From Isoperla grammatica (taxonomy: Eukaryota; Arthropoda; Insecta; Plecoptera; Perlodidae): a DNA stretch of 64,000 nt. Below the pieces are notes generated by a model. That model saw only the letters and a list, made by a program, of their open reading frames with translations, was not told the origin of the DNA and did not search any database. The stretch spans positions 2,030,254-2,094,253 of the forward strand of contig OX246747.1 in the NCBI GenBank assembly GCA_945910005.1, given 5' to 3'. This document shows positions 1-11,803 of the stretch, in pieces; the first letter of the stretch is position 1, and each line of letters begins with the position of its first letter. The translations under genes and the position numbers were made by a program.

Positions 1-3000
1 CTGCGTGGCCACCTCAGTGACCGGCCACTTAACATCACCATACAGAGGGCTCTGCGCTCGCTCACCTGGTGGCAGACACTGAAGCTGTCGTGGCACCTCG
101 TCATGAACAAGGAGCCAATCAGGTACAACCAGCATACGGTTCTAAGGCTGCGTGGCCACCTCAGTGACCGGCCACTTAACATCACCATACAGAGGGCTCT
201 GCGCTCGCTCACCTGGTGGCAGACACTGAAGCTGTCGTGGCACCTCGTCATGAACAAGGAGCCAATCAGGTACAACCAGCATACGGTTCTAAGGCTGCGT
301 GGCCACCTCAGTGACCAGCCACTTAACATCACCATACAGAGGGCTCGCTCACCTGGTGGCAGACACTGAAGCTGTCGTGGCACCTCGTCATGAACAAGGA
401 GCCAATCAGGTACAACCAGCATACGGTTCTAAGGCTGCGTGGCCACCTCAGTGACCGGCCACTTAACATCACCATACAGAGGGCTCGCTCACCTGGTGGC
501 AGACACTGAAGCTGTCGTGGCACCTCGTCATGAACAAGGAGCCAATCAGGTACAACCAGCATACGGTTCTAAGGCTGCGTGGCCACCTCAGTGACCAGCC
601 ACTTAACATCACCATACAGAGGGCTCTGCGCTCGCTCACCTGGTGGCAGACACTGAAGCTGTCGTGGCACCTCGTCATGAACAAGGAGCCAATCAGGTAC
701 AACCAGCATACGGTTCTAAGGCTGCGTGGCCACCTCAGTGACCGGCCACTTAACATAACCATACAGAGGGCTCGCTCACCTGGTGGCAGACACTGAAGCT
801 GTCGTGGCACCTCGTCATGAACAAGGAGCCAATCAGGTACAACCAGCATACGGTTCTAAGGCTGCGTGGCCACCTCAGTGACCGGCCACTTAACATCACC
901 ATACAGAGGGCTCGCTCACCTGGTGGCAGACACTGAAGCTGTCGTGGCACCTCGTCATGAACAAGGAGCCAATCAGGTACAACCAGCATACGGTTCTAAG
1001 GCTGCGTGGCCACCTCAGTGACCGGCCACTTAACATCACCATACAGAGGGCTCGCTCACCTGGTGGCAGACACTGAAGCTGTCGTGGCACCTCGTCATGA
1101 ACAAGGAGCCAATCAGGTACAACCAGCATACGGTTCTAAGGCTGCGTGGCCACCTCAGTGACCGGCCACTTAACATCACCATACAGAGGGCTCTGCGCTC
1201 GCTCACCTGGTGGCAGACACTGAAGCTGTCGTGGCACCTCGTCATGAACAAGGAGCCAATCAGGTACAACCAGCATACGGTTCTAAGGCTGCGTGGCCAC
1301 CTCAGTGACCGGCCACTTAACATAACCATACAGAGGGCTCGCTCACCTGGTGGCAGACACTGAAGCTGTCGTGGCACCTCGTCATGAACAAGGAGCCAAT
1401 CAGGTACAACCAGCATACGGTTCTAAGGCTGCGTGGCCACCTCAGTGACCGGCCACTTAACATCACCATACAGAGGGCTCGCTCACCTGGTGGCAGACAC
1501 TGAAGCTGTCGTGGCACCTCGTCATGAACAAGGAGCCAATCAGGTACAACCAGCATACGGTTCTAAGGCTGCGTGGCCACCTCAGTGACCGGCCACTTAA
1601 CATCACCATACAGAGGGCTCACTCACCTGGTGGCAGACACTGAAGCTGTCGTGGCACCTCGTCATGAACAAGGAGCCAATCAGGTACAACCAGCATACGG
1701 TTCTAAGGCTGCGTGGCCACCTCAGTGACCGGCCACTTAACATCACCATACAGAGGGCTCTGCGCTCGCTCACCTGGTGGCAGACACTGAAGCTGTCGTG
1801 GCACCTCGTCATGAACAAGGAGCCAATCAGGTACAACCAGCATACGGTTCTAAGGCTGCGTGGCCACCTCAGTGACCAGCCACTTAACATCACCATACAG
1901 AGGGCTCGCTCACCTGGTGGCAGACACTGAAGCTGTCGTGGCACCTCGTCATGAACAAGGAGCCAATCAGGTACAACCAGCATACGGTTCTAAGGCTGCG
2001 TGGCCACCTCAGTGACCGGCCACTTAACATCACCATACAGAGGGCTCTGCGCTCGCTCACCTGGTGGCAGACACTGAAGCTGTCGTGGCACCTCGTCATG
2101 AACAAGGAGCCAATCAGGTACAACCAGCATACGGTTCTAAGGCTGCGTGGCCACCTCAGTGACCGGCCACTTAACATCACCATACAGAGGGCTCGCTCAC
2201 CTGGTGGCAGACACTGAAGCTGTCGTGGCACCTCGTCATGAACAAGGAGCCAATCAGGTACAACCAGCATACGGTTCTAAGGCTGCGTGGCCACCTCAGT
2301 GACCGGCCACTTAACATCACCATACAGAGGGCTCGCTCACCTGGTGGCAGACACTGAAGCTGTCGTGGCACCTCGTCATGAACAAGGAGCCAATCAGGTA
2401 CAACCAGCATACGGTTCTAAGGCTGCGTGGCCACCTCAGTGACCGGCCACTTAACATCACCATACAGAGGGCTCGCTCACCTGGTGGCAGACACTGAAGC
2501 TGTCGTGGCACCTCGTCATGAACAAGGAGCCAATCAGGTACAACCAGCATACGGTTCTAAGGCTGCGTGGCCACCTCAGTGACCGGCCACTTAACATCAC
2601 CATACAGAGGGCTCTGCGCTCGCTCACCTGGTGGCAGACACTGAAGCTGTCGTGGCACCTCGTCATGAACAAGGAGCCAATCAGGTACAACCAGCATACA
2701 GTTCTAAGGCTGCGTGGCCACCTCAGTGACCGGCCACTTAACATCACCATACAGAGGGCTCGCTCACCTGGTGGCAGACACTGAAGCTGTCGTGGCACCT
2801 CGTCATGAACAAGGAGCCAATCAGGTACAACCAGCATACGGTTCTAAGGCTGCGTGGCCACCTCAGTGACCGGCCACTTAACATCACCATACAGAGGGCT
2901 CTGCGCTCGCTCACCTGGTGGCAGACACTGAAGCTGTCGTGGCACCTCGTCATGAACAAGGAGCCAATCAGGTACAACCAGCATACGGTTCTAAGGCTGC

Positions 3001-6000
3001 GTGGCCACCTCAGTGACCGGCCACTTAACATCACCATACAGAGGGCTCGCTCACCTGGTGGCAGACACTGAAGCTGTCGTGGCACCTCGTCATGAACAAG
3101 GAGCCAATCAGGTACAACCAGCATACGGTTCTAAGGCTGCGTGGCCACCTCAGTGACCGGCCACTTAACATCACCATACAGAGGGCTCGCTCACCTGGTG
3201 GCAGACACTGAAGCTGTCGTGGCACCTCGTCATGAACAAGGAGCCAATCAGGTACAACCAGCATACGGTTCTAAGGCTGCGTGGCCACCTCAGTGACCGG
3301 CCACTTAACATCACCATACAGAGGGCTCTGCGCTCGCTCACCTGGTGGCAGACACTGAAGCTGTCGTGGCACCTCGTCATGAACAAGGAGCCAATCAGGT
3401 ACAACCAGCATACGGTTCTAAGGCTGCGTGGCCACCTCAGTGACCGGCCACTTAACATCACCATACAGAGGGCTCGCTCACCTGGTGGCAGACACTGAAG
3501 CTGTCGTGGCACCTCGTCATGAACAAGGAGCCAATCAGGTACAACCAGCATACGGTTCTAAGGCTGCGTGGCCACCTCAGTGACCGGCCACTTAACATAA
3601 CCATACAGAGGGCTCGCTCACCTGGTGGCAGACACTGAAGTTGTGTGGCACCTCGTCATGAACAAGGAGCCAATCAGGTACAACCAGCATACGGTTCTAA
3701 GGCTGCGTGGCCACCTCAGTGACCGGCCACTTAACATCACCATACAGAGGGCTCGCTCACCTGGTGGCAGACACTGAAGCTGTCGTGGCACCTCGTCATG
3801 AACAAGGAGCCAATCAGGTACAACCAGCATACGGTTCTAAGGCTGCGTGGCCACCTCAGTGACCGGCCACTTAACATCACCATACAGAGGGCTCGCTCAC
3901 CTGGTGGCAGACACTGAAGCTGTCGTGGCACCTCGTCATGAACAAGGAGCCAATCAGGTACAACCAGCATACGGTTCTAAGGCTGCGTGGCCACCTCAGT
4001 GACCGGCCACTTAACATAACCATACAGAGGGCTCGCTCACCTGGTGGCAGACACTGAAGTTGTGTGGCACCTCGTCATGAACAAGGAGCCAATCAGGTAC
4101 AACCAGCATACGGTTCTAAGGCTGCGTGGCCACCTCAGTGACCGGCCACTTAACATCACCATACAGAGGGCTCGCTCACCTGGTGGCAGACACTGAAGCT
4201 GTCGTGGCACCTCGTCATGAACAAGGAGCCAATCAGGTACAACCAGCATACGGTTCTAAGGCTGCGTGGCCACCTCAGTGACCGGCCACTTAACATCACC
4301 ATACAGAGGGCTCTGCGCTCGCTCACCTGGTGGCAGACACTGAAGCTGTCGTGGCACCTCGTCATGAACAAGGAGCCAATCAGGTACAACCAGCATACGG
4401 TTCTAAGGCTGCGTGGCCACCTCAGTGACCAGCCACTTAACATCACCATACAGAGGGCTCGCTCACCTGGTGGCAGACACTGAAGCTGTCGTGGCACCTC
4501 GTCATGAACAAGGAGCCAATCAGGTACAACCAGCATACGGTTCTAAGGCTGTGTGGCCACCTCAGTGACCGGCCACTTAACATCACCATACAGAGGGCTC
4601 GCTCACCTGGTGGCAGACACTGAAGCTGTCGTGGCACCTCGTCATGAACAAGGAGCCAATCAGGTACAACCAGCATACGGTTCTAAGGCTGCGTGGCCAC
4701 CTCAGTGACCGGCCACTTAACATCACCATACAGAGGGCTCGCTCACCTGGTGGCAGACACTGAAGCTGTCGTGGCACCTCGTCATGAACAAGGAGCCAAT
4801 CAGGTACAACCAGCATACGGTTCTAAGGCTGCGTGGCCACCTCAGTGACCGGCCACTTAACATCACCATACAGAGGGCTCTGCGCTCGCTCACCTTGTGG
4901 CAGACACTGAAGCTGTCGTGGCACCTCGTCATGAACAAGGAGCCAATCAGGTACAACCAGCATACGGTTCTAAGGCTGCGTGGCCACCTCAGTGACCAGC
5001 CACTTAACATCACCATACAGAGGGCTCGCTCACCTGGTGGCAGACACTGAAGCTGTCGTGGCACCTCGTCATGAACAAGGAGCCAATCAGGTACAACCAG
5101 CATACGGTTCTAAGGCTGCGTGGCCACCTCAGTGACCGGCCACTTAACATCACCATACAGAGGGCTCTGCGCTCGCTCACCTGGTGGCAGACACTGAAGC
5201 TGTCGTGGCACCTCGTCATGAACAAGGAGCCAATCAGGTACAACCAGCATACGGTTCTAAGGCTGCGTGGCCACCTCAGTGACCGGCCACTTAACATCAC
5301 CATACAGAGGGCTCGCTCACCTGGTGGCAGACACTGAAGCTGTCGTGGCACCTCGTCATGAACAAGGAGCCAATCAGGTACAACCAGCATACGGTTCTAA
5401 GGCTGCGTGGCCACCTCAGTGACCGGCCACTTAACATCACCATACAGAGGGCTCGCTCACCTGGTGGCAGACACTGAAGCTGTCGTGGCACCTCGTCATG
5501 AACAAGGAGCCAATCAGGTACAACCAGCATACGGTTCTAAGGCTGCGTGGCCACCTCAGTGACCGGCCACTTAACATCACCATACAGAGGGCTCGCTCAC
5601 CTGGTGGCAGACACTGAAGCTGTCGTGGCACCTCGTCATGAACAAGGAGCCAATCAGGTACAACCAGCATACGGTTCTAAGGCTGCGTGGCCACCTCAGT
5701 GACCGGCCACTTAACATCACCATACAGAGGGCTCGCTCACCTGGTGGCAGACACTGAAGCTGTCGTGGCACCTCGTCATGAACAAGGAGCCAATCAGGTA
5801 CAACCAGCATACGGTTCTAAGGCTGCGTGGCCACCTCAGTGACCGGCCACTTAACATCACCATACAGAGGGCTCGCTCACCTGGTGGCAGACACTGAAGC
5901 TGTCGTGGCACCTCGTCATGAACAAGGAGCCAATCAGGTACAACCAGCATACGGTTCTAAGGCTGCGTGGCCACCTCAGTGACCGGCCACTTAACATCAC

Positions 6001-7538
6001 CATACAGAGGGCTCGCTCACCTGGTGGCAGACACTGAAGCTGTCGTGGCACCTCGTCATGAACAAGGAGCCAATCAGGTACAACCAGCATACGGTTCTAA
6101 GGCTGCGTGGCCACCTCAGTGACCGGCCACTTAACATCACCATACAGAGGGCTCGCTCACCTGGTGGCAGACACTGAAGCTGTCGTGGCACCTCGTCATG
6201 AACAAGGAGCCAATCAGGTACAACCAGCATACGGTTCTAAGGCTGCGTGGCCACCTCAGTGACCGGCCACTTAACATCACCATACAGAGGGCTCTGCGCT
6301 CGCTCACCTGGTGGCAGACACTGAAGCTGTCGTGGCACCTCGTCATGAACAAGGAGCCAATCAGGTACAACCAGCATACGGTTCTAAGGCTGCGTGGCCA
6401 CCTCAGTGACCGGCCACTTAACATCACCATACAGAGGGCTCGCTCACCTGGTGGCAGACACTGAAGCTGTCGTGGCACCTCGTCATGAACAAGGAGCCAA
6501 TCAGGTACAACCAGCATACGGTTCTAAGGCTGCGTGGCCACCTCAGTGACCGGCCACTTAACATCACCATACAGAGGGCTCGCTCACCTGGTGGCAGACA
6601 CTGAAGCTGTCGTGGCACCTCGTCATGAACAAGGAGCCAATCAGGTACAACCAGCATACGGTTCTAAGGCTGCGTGGCCACCTCAGTGACCGGCCACTTA
6701 ACATCACCATACAGAGGGCTCGCTCACCTGGTGGCAGACACTGAAGCTGTCGTGGCACCTCGTCATGAACAAGGAGCCAATCAGGTACAACCAGCATACG
6801 GTTCTAAGGCTGCGTGGCCACCTCAGTGACCGGCCACTTAACATAACCATACAGAGGGCTCGCTCACCTGGTGGCAGACACTGAAGCTGTCGTGGCACCT
6901 CGTCATGAACAAGGAGCCAATCAGGTACAACCAGCATACGGTTCTAAGGCTGCGTGGCCACCTCAGTGACCGGCCACTTAACATCACCATACAGAGGGCT
7001 CTGCGCTCGCTCACCTGGTGGCAGACACTGAAGCTGTCGTGGCACCTCGTCATGAACAAGGAGCCAATCAGGTACAACCAGCATACGGTTCTAAGGCTGC
7101 GTGGCCCCCTCAGTGACCGGCCACTTAACATCACCATACAGAGGGCTCGCTCACCTGGTGGCAGACACTGAAGCTGTCGTGGCACCTCGTCATGAACAAG
7201 GAGCCAATCAGGTACAACCAGCATACGGTTCTAAGGCTGCGTGGCCACCTCAGTGACCAGCCACTTAACATCACCATACAGAGGGCTCTGCGCTCGCTCA
7301 CCTGGTGGCAGACACTGAAGCTGTCGTGGCACCTCGTCATGAACAAGGAGCCAATCAGGTACAACCAGCATACGGTTCTAAGGCTGCGTGGCCACCTCAG
7401 TGACCGGCCACTTAACATCACCATACAGAGGGCTCGCTCACCTGGTGGCAGACACTGAAGCTGTCGTGGCACCTCGTCATGAACAAGGAGCCAATCAGGT
7501 ACAACCAGCATACGGTTCTAAGGCTGCGTGGCCACCTA
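1..7538 (+). repeat. 140/147-bp tandem array of a TRABD exon (about 53 copies)
   Basis: About 53 head-to-tail units, starting before the window and ending in a partial copy at about 7538. The full unit is 147 bp. In frame it encodes a segment (LSDRPLNITIQRALRSLTWW, then QTLKLSWHLVMNKEPI) that corresponds to the TraB-domain stretch just upstream of the ISKEEVERCK segment encoded by the exon at 8546. Each unit keeps the exon end CCAATCAG followed by GTACAA, a good 5' splice site; ATCAG joined to the C at 8546 gives the expected Ile-Ser codons. Fifteen units are 147 bp. Most others are 140 bp because they lack TGCGCTC, and two carry a further 1-bp loss near 3640 and 4060. Seen: the repeats, the frame and the donor. 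Known: TraB family similarity. Inferred: the array grew from the real exon. The 5' edge of the exon within the unit is uncertain. Confidence 0.9.
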
Positions 7539-8545
7539 GCCTGGCCCCGTTTCGGTCTTTTCAAACTTCTCTAAAATGTGTTCAAATTTCCCCAACCCAA
7601 ACGTAAATCACAATATATCATCTTGTAGAGAATTTAGTGTGATTTCTTATGAATGTTATTATTATTATTATTATTATTTGCTTCCTTCTCTTCTCTCATT
7701 TGCACCTTGGGCTCCTCTTGAGCCAAGATGATGCGATAGTGCACCCTAGCCAGCAGCAGGTCGGAGCAAAGCAGTTGCTCACCCAATGAAATAACATACA
7801 CTTGTGTTTATTGGTTGTCCCTCCGTTCCCATTCAAAGTCTTTTATTTAGCTGGCTGCTGTTCTATTGGTTTCCAAGAGTATAACAACTCAATAGCTCAG
7901 TGTTTTACATAATTTACAGTGGCAGTCAGTGATGACCCCTCCCCTTCCACCCCCCCCCCCCCCCCCCCAATGATGAGACTGTGTTCACCCACTTCACGGA
8001 GACAGAAATAGTCATTGTCCAGTATTGAAAAATGGTATCTTGTTGGGGTTTGGGTCTGGTAGGGCTATTATCGGATCATGGCAGTTTCCAAAAAAGTCTT
8101 CACTCATTCCCCATTCATCTTTTACCCCTTGAAACAGGCCTGTGTCTACAAATTCTTGCGACCAATTATTAAATAATGAAAAGTATTTTTCTGCCAAGTA
8201 GGCTATCTCTCTGCAGGGCACTATTTAATACTTCAACACACAAACATGGGGAAGTAGCTCTAACCATTCCATTTCTAGGCGACGAGAAGAACAAAACTGT
8301 ACACAAGCTTTCGAACCCTCCAATCTGCTCTTACCATGGTAACTAGTGTTTCGTTGGAGAGTGGTCACCCATCCTCCTGACCTAGCCCGAGGTTGCTTAA
8401 CTTAGGCATTCGTATGGGAACCGACTCGGCTAAACCGTCCGTTAGCATGTTTCTTCGTTCCAATAAATATTTCCATTTTTCAGATGTACTTACTTACCTT
8501 TTGTAATGTGATGTTCTAACCACGTTGTACGTTCTCTGTTTGCAG
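7539..8545 (+). other. TRABD intron with simple repeats
   Basis: Intronic DNA between the exon array and the 8546 exon. It holds an (ATT)n run near 7657-7677, a poly-C run near 7952-7969 and a 5S-like SINE (listed separately). The short minus-strand frame at 8012-8221 has no recognisable domain and I do not call it a gene. Confidence 0.6.
8345..8445 (-). mobile_element. 5S rRNA-derived SINE (SINE3-like) fragment
   Basis: The plus strand reads GGTCACCCATCC, then CTAGCCCGA and GTTGCTTAACTT. This order is the reverse complement of the 5S rRNA internal promoter region (AAGTTAAGCAAC, then GGGC, then GGATGGGTGACC). Further 5S sequence is eroded. A degenerate 5S-like block in an intron is better explained as a SINE3-type retroposon or 5S pseudogene than as a working 5S gene. 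Confidence 0.6.
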
Positions 8546-8715
8546 CAAGGAAGAGGTTGAACGATGTAAACAGCGCGATCTATTGGAGGAGATGTTAAAG
8601 GAAATGGCCGGAGAATTCCCTCAGCTGGGCACCGTATTCGTACAGGAGCGAGACATATTCCTCACACACTCCCTGCAGCTGGCTGCCTCATCGACTGCAT
8701 TAGACAAGCAAGACC
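8546..8715 (+). CDS. TRABD: TraB domain-containing protein, internal coding exon
   Basis: Exon between an acceptor (GTTCTCTGTTTGCAG) and a donor (GACC then GTGAGT). It enters with one base that completes the AG left by the upstream donor and leaves one base for the next exon. It encodes KEEVERCKQRDLLEEMLKEM, then a GEFPQLGTVFVQERDIFLTH stretch and a LQLAA helix. This matches the conserved TRABD region holding the E-R-D-x-(Y/F)-L motif of the TraB/PrgY family. TRABD proteins are thought to be metal-dependent peptidase-fold proteins at the outer mitochondrial membrane; that is family knowledge, not seen here. The frame joins exactly upstream to the 147-bp array units and downstream to 23188, which is strong support. 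Upstream exons lie outside the window or inside the array. Confidence 0.92.
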
Positions 8716-8723
8716 GTGAGTTG

Positions 8724-8800
8724 CCTCGTCTCTCTCTCTCTCTCTCTTAAGAGAAGGCCCAACTGGCCTTAATCCCGCCTTCAATAAAGACCATTATCTA

Positions 8801-8862
<62 letters not shown>

Positions 8863-8888
8863 CCCCCCCCCCCTCCCTCCCTCCCTCC
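8724..8888 (+). repeat. (TC)n microsatellites around a retroposon-like tail
   Basis: Two CT-rich tracts (8724-8748 and about 8797-8888, with CTAT and poly-C variants) flank about 45 bp reading AACTGGCCTTAATCCCGCC, then CAATAAAGACCATTATC. The middle part resembles the 3' tail of invertebrate non-LTR elements that end in short tandem repeats. The microsatellite probably grew from such a tail. Confidence 0.6.
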
Positions 8889-9164
8889 CCTCATATAGCT
8901 TCCGAAGGGAGTTCGCTCGGCTGGGAACAGTGTGTGAACAGGAGCGAGAATTCCCTTCTCAATGAACTATTGAGTTCTGTACTCGAATAGTAGACGAAAC
9001 ATTATTAAGTATTTAATAAGGATAATTATTGATGTGCGGGAGGGGTGCGAAAAAGGCTTAAAATTTAGACACCCCATAGTTTTAAAAAAAAAGTGTTAAG
9101 CCAATTGATATTTCATGAATTAATCCATTATAAATTATTGAATTAATAACCGATGGGGACATAA

Positions 9165-10208
9165 TAGGGTTGCCGTTCGATATGAATTTCAGCATCGATA
9201 ATCAGACCAGTAAAATCGATTATCGATCGCGATAATCGACTTAACAAATATCGATCGATAATCTAATCAAAATTACGTTATTTCTTGCATAAAAGGCGGA
9301 CCATTTGCGAGTATATATTGTCTTCGGGGGGAATCTATAATATTCACATTGTTCTGTATGCCACGAGATGCTAATCTGCCGAGATCAAAGATGAAGTAGG
9401 GACTGCTGGCTGTAGTAGTGGGGTGGACTGTGGAAATTGCGCTTGTCCTTGGCTTGACCTTGAGCCGGTAGGAGGGGCTAAGGAGGTTGGAATGCAGGAG
9501 GGGTGGTCGACTTGCGCTGGGAAATACGCAGTTGTCATTCAGGATTCATGACAGCCGGTTACACACCAGGGATACGCGAGATAACAATTTAGCAGCTGCG
9601 TACAATACACTCGCGAACAAATAAATAATGGACCGGAAAAAGACTATAGTCTGAAATTGTGATTACTTTAACAAATATTTGATGTTGCGTAAGCATTACA
9701 TTTTCGTAAATGTGTACTAAGATTTGTCGTGTTGCCACTGTAAGCCACTTTACCATTAAACTTCCTACAAACTACACCCACTGTCTATGATTTCTTATTT
9801 TTCATTGACACGAAAACCGAAGTTTTTCCACACCTCACTTCTTAGTTGCCGCGGAGTAAACAGATTTGTTTTAGCCGTGGTCAAAAACATCGCGCGAACA
9901 AGAGAAAAAAAACGGATCAAGAAACTTGAAGAAGGGGGGGCCCCCCTTCTACTGCTCGACGGGGGGGGGGGGGGGGGGGGGAAGGGCAGGCCTGGGTACG
10001 GAGTGGGTGATGAGGGGTGGGGGTTGAAGCTACTACGCTGCCAGGCGTACGTAGGAAGCGTAACGAGCGGTAAATTCAAAATCTCGGCCGGGCAAGCCAT
10101 TCGATTATCGATATAGTGATAATCAATTCGGGAAGACTAAATCGATTATCGATTGTTTCGGTGAATAATTGTATCGATCGATATATCGATTATCAAACGG
10201 CAACCCTA
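9165..10208. mobile_element. hAT-type non-autonomous transposon
   Basis: Inverted ends TAGGGTTGCCGTT (9165) and AACGGCAACCCTA (to 10208) are flanked by 8-bp duplications GGACATAA (9157-9164) and GGATATAA (10209-10216) that match at 7 of 8 positions. Length is 1044 bp. Both subterminal regions are crowded with ATCGAT/CGATTATCG words, as in hAT elements whose transposase binds subterminal repeats. A poly-G run lies at about 9961-9980. The frames at about 9787-10116 are not convincing genes, so the element is non-autonomous. Confidence 0.85.
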
Positions 10209-10323
10209 GGATATAACAATCGTAACGGTTTACAATGTTAGCAAGTATTTGAATTCATTGTTGACCTGATTAGAACCAAATCTCGGGTAAGAATCACTTT
10301 TTCAAAACTGTGAGCATTCTTAA

Positions 10324-11016
10324 CCCTTTGCCATACTTTAAGAAAATGACATATAGCTAGAAATACTATCTAAAAAAAAAAAAAAAAAAAAGTCAAGTTC
10401 ACTTGAATCAGCCTTCAGACTCCCCTGAGCCTGGTTTACTAGGCCTGGGTTGCCAGTGAATGGTAATATAGTTATGTTATTATTATTATTATTGGCAATG
10501 CTCGACCATTTCCAATCGTCCGTTTTCGGCCTCTTGTTCCCTGCGACAACTGTGTTTGGCCTAGGCCTACGCCTAGTGGGTGTAGCACGCGCATCGCCTC
10601 CCCCAAACTCACTGCCGGAACTTTGAGCCTCATAAACAGACGCACTTGACTCTGAATCGGAAGAAACAACATCACTTACTTCGTCGTCAGATTCTTGTGA
10701 TCCATTTTCAATCTCCACATCGCTTTCGAGATCACTGTCGCACAAAATATTCCGCAATATCTCCTCATCCGCGAGTTGTTGACATCTACGCGACGCCATC
10801 TTACAACAGTGTGAAAATAGATCGATCTTGAACTGCATATATCGATATAATACATTGGTCGAAACAAATTTTCGATTGTCCGATAATATTGCTCGGATTG
10901 TTGGCATCATTCTAGAATATTGAAGTGTGCTGCTATCTAACGGCAAACGCCGTAACTGTTTTGAACACGATCACGTGACGCAGCCCGTCTGGGAGACGAG
11001 ATAGTATGGCTTGTGG
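10324..11016 (-). mobile_element. Internally deleted piggyBac-type transposon
   Basis: The left end CCCTTTGCCATAC and the right end GTATGGCTTGTGG are imperfect inverted repeats, each bordered by TTAA (10320-10323 and 11017-11020), the target site piggyBac elements duplicate. The 693 bp retain only the 5' part of a transposase gene on the minus strand. Confidence 0.8.
10480..10799 (-). pseudogene. piggyBac transposase N-terminal remnant
   Basis: Minus-strand frame from the ATG at 10799. It begins MASRRCQQLADEEIL, followed by a long acidic serine-rich stretch (DSDLESDVEIENGSQESDDE), then a basic RRRPRP segment and a DDWKW motif. This arrangement is typical of piggyBac-derived transposase N-termini ahead of the DDE core. 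An (ATT)n/poly-Asn tract and poly-A then replace everything that should follow, so the catalytic domain is absent. Confidence 0.65.
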
Positions 11017-11326
11017 TTAAGATATATCAATAAAATATCGTTTATTGTGTGTGGCTGCAGCTGTCCGTTGCCATTAATACCACAATTAAATGCCAATTAA
11101 TCGTGCTATTTTCTTTATCTTACTATCATCGTCATACCATGTCATACCTTTCGATCAGTTAATTAGAGGGCCGGGCTATGACATATCACTCAATTATCGA
11201 TATCGCCGCAAAATCTCAATATCAAATTATCGATATTTCAAAAAAGAATACACTGATTTTATAACGTCCCACTTTGTAGGGGCAACAATGAAAAACCAAC
11301 TCTTTTGTACACTAATGTATTACAAC
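11017..11326. other. Intron DNA between piggyBac and BEL insertions
   Basis: AT-rich, with several ATCGAT palindromes (11200-11240). No gene or element boundary seen apart from the TTAA and ACAAC duplications at its two edges. Confidence 0.5.
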
Positions 11327-11653
11327 TGTTTAGCACGCAAACACAAACTAAAAAATCGCCGGGCGGTAGACAATAGGATGAAGGGGGGAATGTGGGGAAA
11401 GCCGGGGAACATGTTAGGGAAGCCGCACTAACCTTAAGACTCCATGGAGACGCTCCACGACGACCGGCTATGGTTCCACCACACTGGAATTGACAGCTGT
11501 TCACTTCTCCACGGTACGCAAGCAACTGTAGTGAGCGCTTGTTCAACAATAATATGTTTGCTGATAACGCTCGTGACGTGTAATGTATGACGTATACGAG
11601 TGCGGCAGAGGGATGGTATGGAGGGAAAATTCAAACAACACTAATACTAAACA
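11327..11653 (-). repeat. BEL 3' LTR
   Basis: 327 bp, near-identical to 17087-17414. It carries the signals for transcript ending. Bordered on the left by ACAAC. Confidence 0.95.
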
Positions 11654-11665
11654 TACCCCCCACCG
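11654..11665 (-). promoter_or_regulatory. BEL polypurine tract
   Basis: The minus strand reads CGGTGGGGGGTA directly before the 3' LTR, the expected place for the plus-strand priming tract. Confidence 0.6.
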
Positions 11666-11803
11666 AAACCAAAGTGTGGTTTCCTAAGCAAGCGGAATAT
11701 GACGTAATTCGTAACTTCACGAAGTTTACGTAAGCAATATAAGATGCTGAAAACTAAACAAACGTTCTTCTACGAAAAGAATATAAAATACCTCAGGGGA
11801 TCT

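Noticed and set aside
8345..8445. Functional 5S rRNA gene
   Set aside because: Only the internal promoter region is recognisable, with indels; no complete 120-base gene.
9787..10116. 109- and 101-codon frames inside the first hAT element
   Set aside because: They run through a poly-G/poly-C tract in opposite strands and resemble no transposase.
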